A stretch of DNA of 64,000 nucleotides from Verrucomicrobiota bacterium (GTDB taxonomy: Bacteria; Verrucomicrobiota; Verrucomicrobiia; CAIQCK01). The position numbers and the translations under genes are program-made. The DNA lies in contig JACRQF010000019.1 in assembly GCA_016222825.1 (NCBI GenBank), positions 124,001 through 188,000 on the forward strand, written 5' to 3'. Below, piece after piece: positions 63,174-64,000 of the stretch; within the stretch, counting starts at the first letter, position 1, and the number at the start of each line of letters is the position of its first letter. The notes beneath the pieces were generated by a model that saw only the letters and a program-made list of their open reading frames with translations, was not told where the DNA came from and made no database searches.

Positions 63174-64000
63174 TCAACGTTTGGCAGTGATGCCGAGGCC
63201 GAGCATCGGCACGAGGTCTTTGGCCTCGGTGACGCCGTAGTTGAAGATGATGAAACCGCGCGTGTCGTGACGGCGCGTGATGGCGATCTGGCCGATGGTG
63301 CGGTCGGCGCCGAGCCGCGAGCCGGAGGAACTGACGCCAATGCCGGGATAGACCGGCACCTTGCCCGCCCAATCCTTCTGGAGCGCAATCCAACTATCAA
63401 ACTGCCGGTCGCTCTCCGTGTAGTCCATCGGGCAGACGAAATCGAGCCAGCCGTTGTCGCACCAGAGCTTCCAGTCCTGGCCGACGCCGTCGCGGTCGGT
63501 GGCCCAGTTGCGGAAGACGGCGGCGGAAATCTTGATCTTCGGCTTCGCGACGCGCGCCTGCTCGCTGACGGCCTTGACGACGGCGGTGATGTTACTGCGG
63601 CGGAAGTCGAGCCACTGCTGGCGGAACGGACCTTTGCCGAGCGCGTCCTGCGGCCAGTTCTTGATTTCAACGCCCGCCGCTTTCCCGAACCGCTCGCGAC
63701 AGCCGGGGCAGAAGCAATGGTCACCGCCGGGATAACGGATGTAATCGAAGTGGATGCCGTCCACGTCGTAATCGCGCGCTACCTCGACCATCGAGGCGAT
63801 TTCCAGCTTTTGGTTATCGGGATGCGAGGGACAGAGCCACGGTTCCTCCTTGCCCCTCGAACTCATCTGGAGCCGGCCCTCGCTCCGCATCTTGTCGAGA
63901 AACTCCTTCGGCACGCGGTGGCCGGTGTTCCAGTTGACCTTCCAGACGTGAATCTGGACGCCGTTTTTTTTGCAGGCGGCGATGCATTTGGCGATCTGGT
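63174..64000 (-). CDS. Glycoside-hydrolase-like (GHL10-type) protein, 5' end outside the window
   Basis: The frame is open to 64000, so the N-terminus is missing. Visible motifs are DVDGIHFDYIRYPG (acidic residues of the barrel), the cluster HCFCPGCRERFG and FVCPMDYTE, all in the style of GHL10 (PF02638) proteins, which are TIM-barrel hydrolases or peptidoglycan-related enzymes. The substrate is unknown. Confidence 0.75.
   Translation of the reverse strand, partial: QIAKCIAACKKNGVQIHVWKVNWNTGHRVPKEFLDKMRSEGRLQMSSRGKEEPWLCPSHPDNQKLEIASMVEVARDYDVDGIHFDYIRYPGGDHCFCPGCRERFGKAAGVEIKNWPQDALGKGPFRQQWLDFRRSNITAVVKAVSEQARVAKPKIKISAAVFRNWATDRDGVGQDWKLWCDNGWLDFVCPMDYTESDRQFDSWIALQKDWAGKVPVYPGIGVSSSGSRLGADRTIGQIAITRRHDTRGFIIFNYGVTEAKDLVPMLGLGITAKR

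Overview
The window is GC-rich bacterial chromosome and most resembles a member of the Verrucomicrobiota, probably the Pedosphaera/Limisphaera side. This is inferred from gene content, not from a 16S sequence, since none is present. The supporting traits are a planctomycete/verrucomicrobial-style ECF sigma factor, several Tat-signal Gfo/Idh/MocA dehydrogenases, PQQ-propeller, DUF4091-, DUF4838- and DUF6259-like secreted proteins, a WD40/SecD-head chimera and a 33-residue AURKAIP1/bS22-like basic peptide. I saw no rRNA, tRNA, CRISPR array or intact transposase.

Layout. 1-8071: a large chimeric membrane protein, small genes, a HAF-repeat secreted protein, an Ig-like protein, an ECF sigma factor and a membrane-anchored LTxxQ protein. 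8255-9610: an AAA ATPase. 9666-22120: secreted polysaccharide/glycoside-type proteins in two convergent groups. 22208-28359: housekeeping genes (rdgB, ald), a LytS/LytTR two-component pair and a PDZ protein; a 399-base gap before ald holds a strongly structured, probably non-coding RNA. 28476-35698: a complete F1Fo ATP synthase operon (atpBEFHA-GDC) interrupted between atpA and atpG by an ORF6N-domain gene carrying two perfect palindromes. 35716-38453: a di-heme peroxidase gene on the opposite strand, bracketed by atpC and by a duplicated fragment of the atpC 3' end. 38454-46504: hisG, the 33-aa bS22-like peptide gene, a TPR protein, a CsgG-like protein and an mnmA-HAD-cutA operon. 46682-59739: a long same-strand cluster of seven or eight genes (two Gfo/Idh/MocA oxidoreductases, a URO-D-fold methyltransferase-like protein, DUF4838, an alpha/alpha-toroid protein, two beta-helix proteins and an esterase) that looks like a glycan or methylated-sugar catabolic operon. 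59775-64000: a macro-domain protein, a Spy-like protein, rsmA, a NUDIX hydrolase, a tiny lipoprotein, an anchored Ig-like protein and a truncated glycoside-hydrolase-like gene.

How it fits together. The secreted beta-helix, toroid and TIM-barrel-like proteins plus cytoplasmic or Tat-exported dehydrogenases suggest degradation of complex polysaccharides. The ATP synthase, hisG, rdgB, ald, mnmA and rsmA genes are core genome. Accessory material is visible as small insertions around this core: the ORF6N gene, the peroxidase between atpC copies, a dispersed 65-68-base double-palindrome element, and heptamer repeat arrays. These insertions are the most unusual parts of the window.
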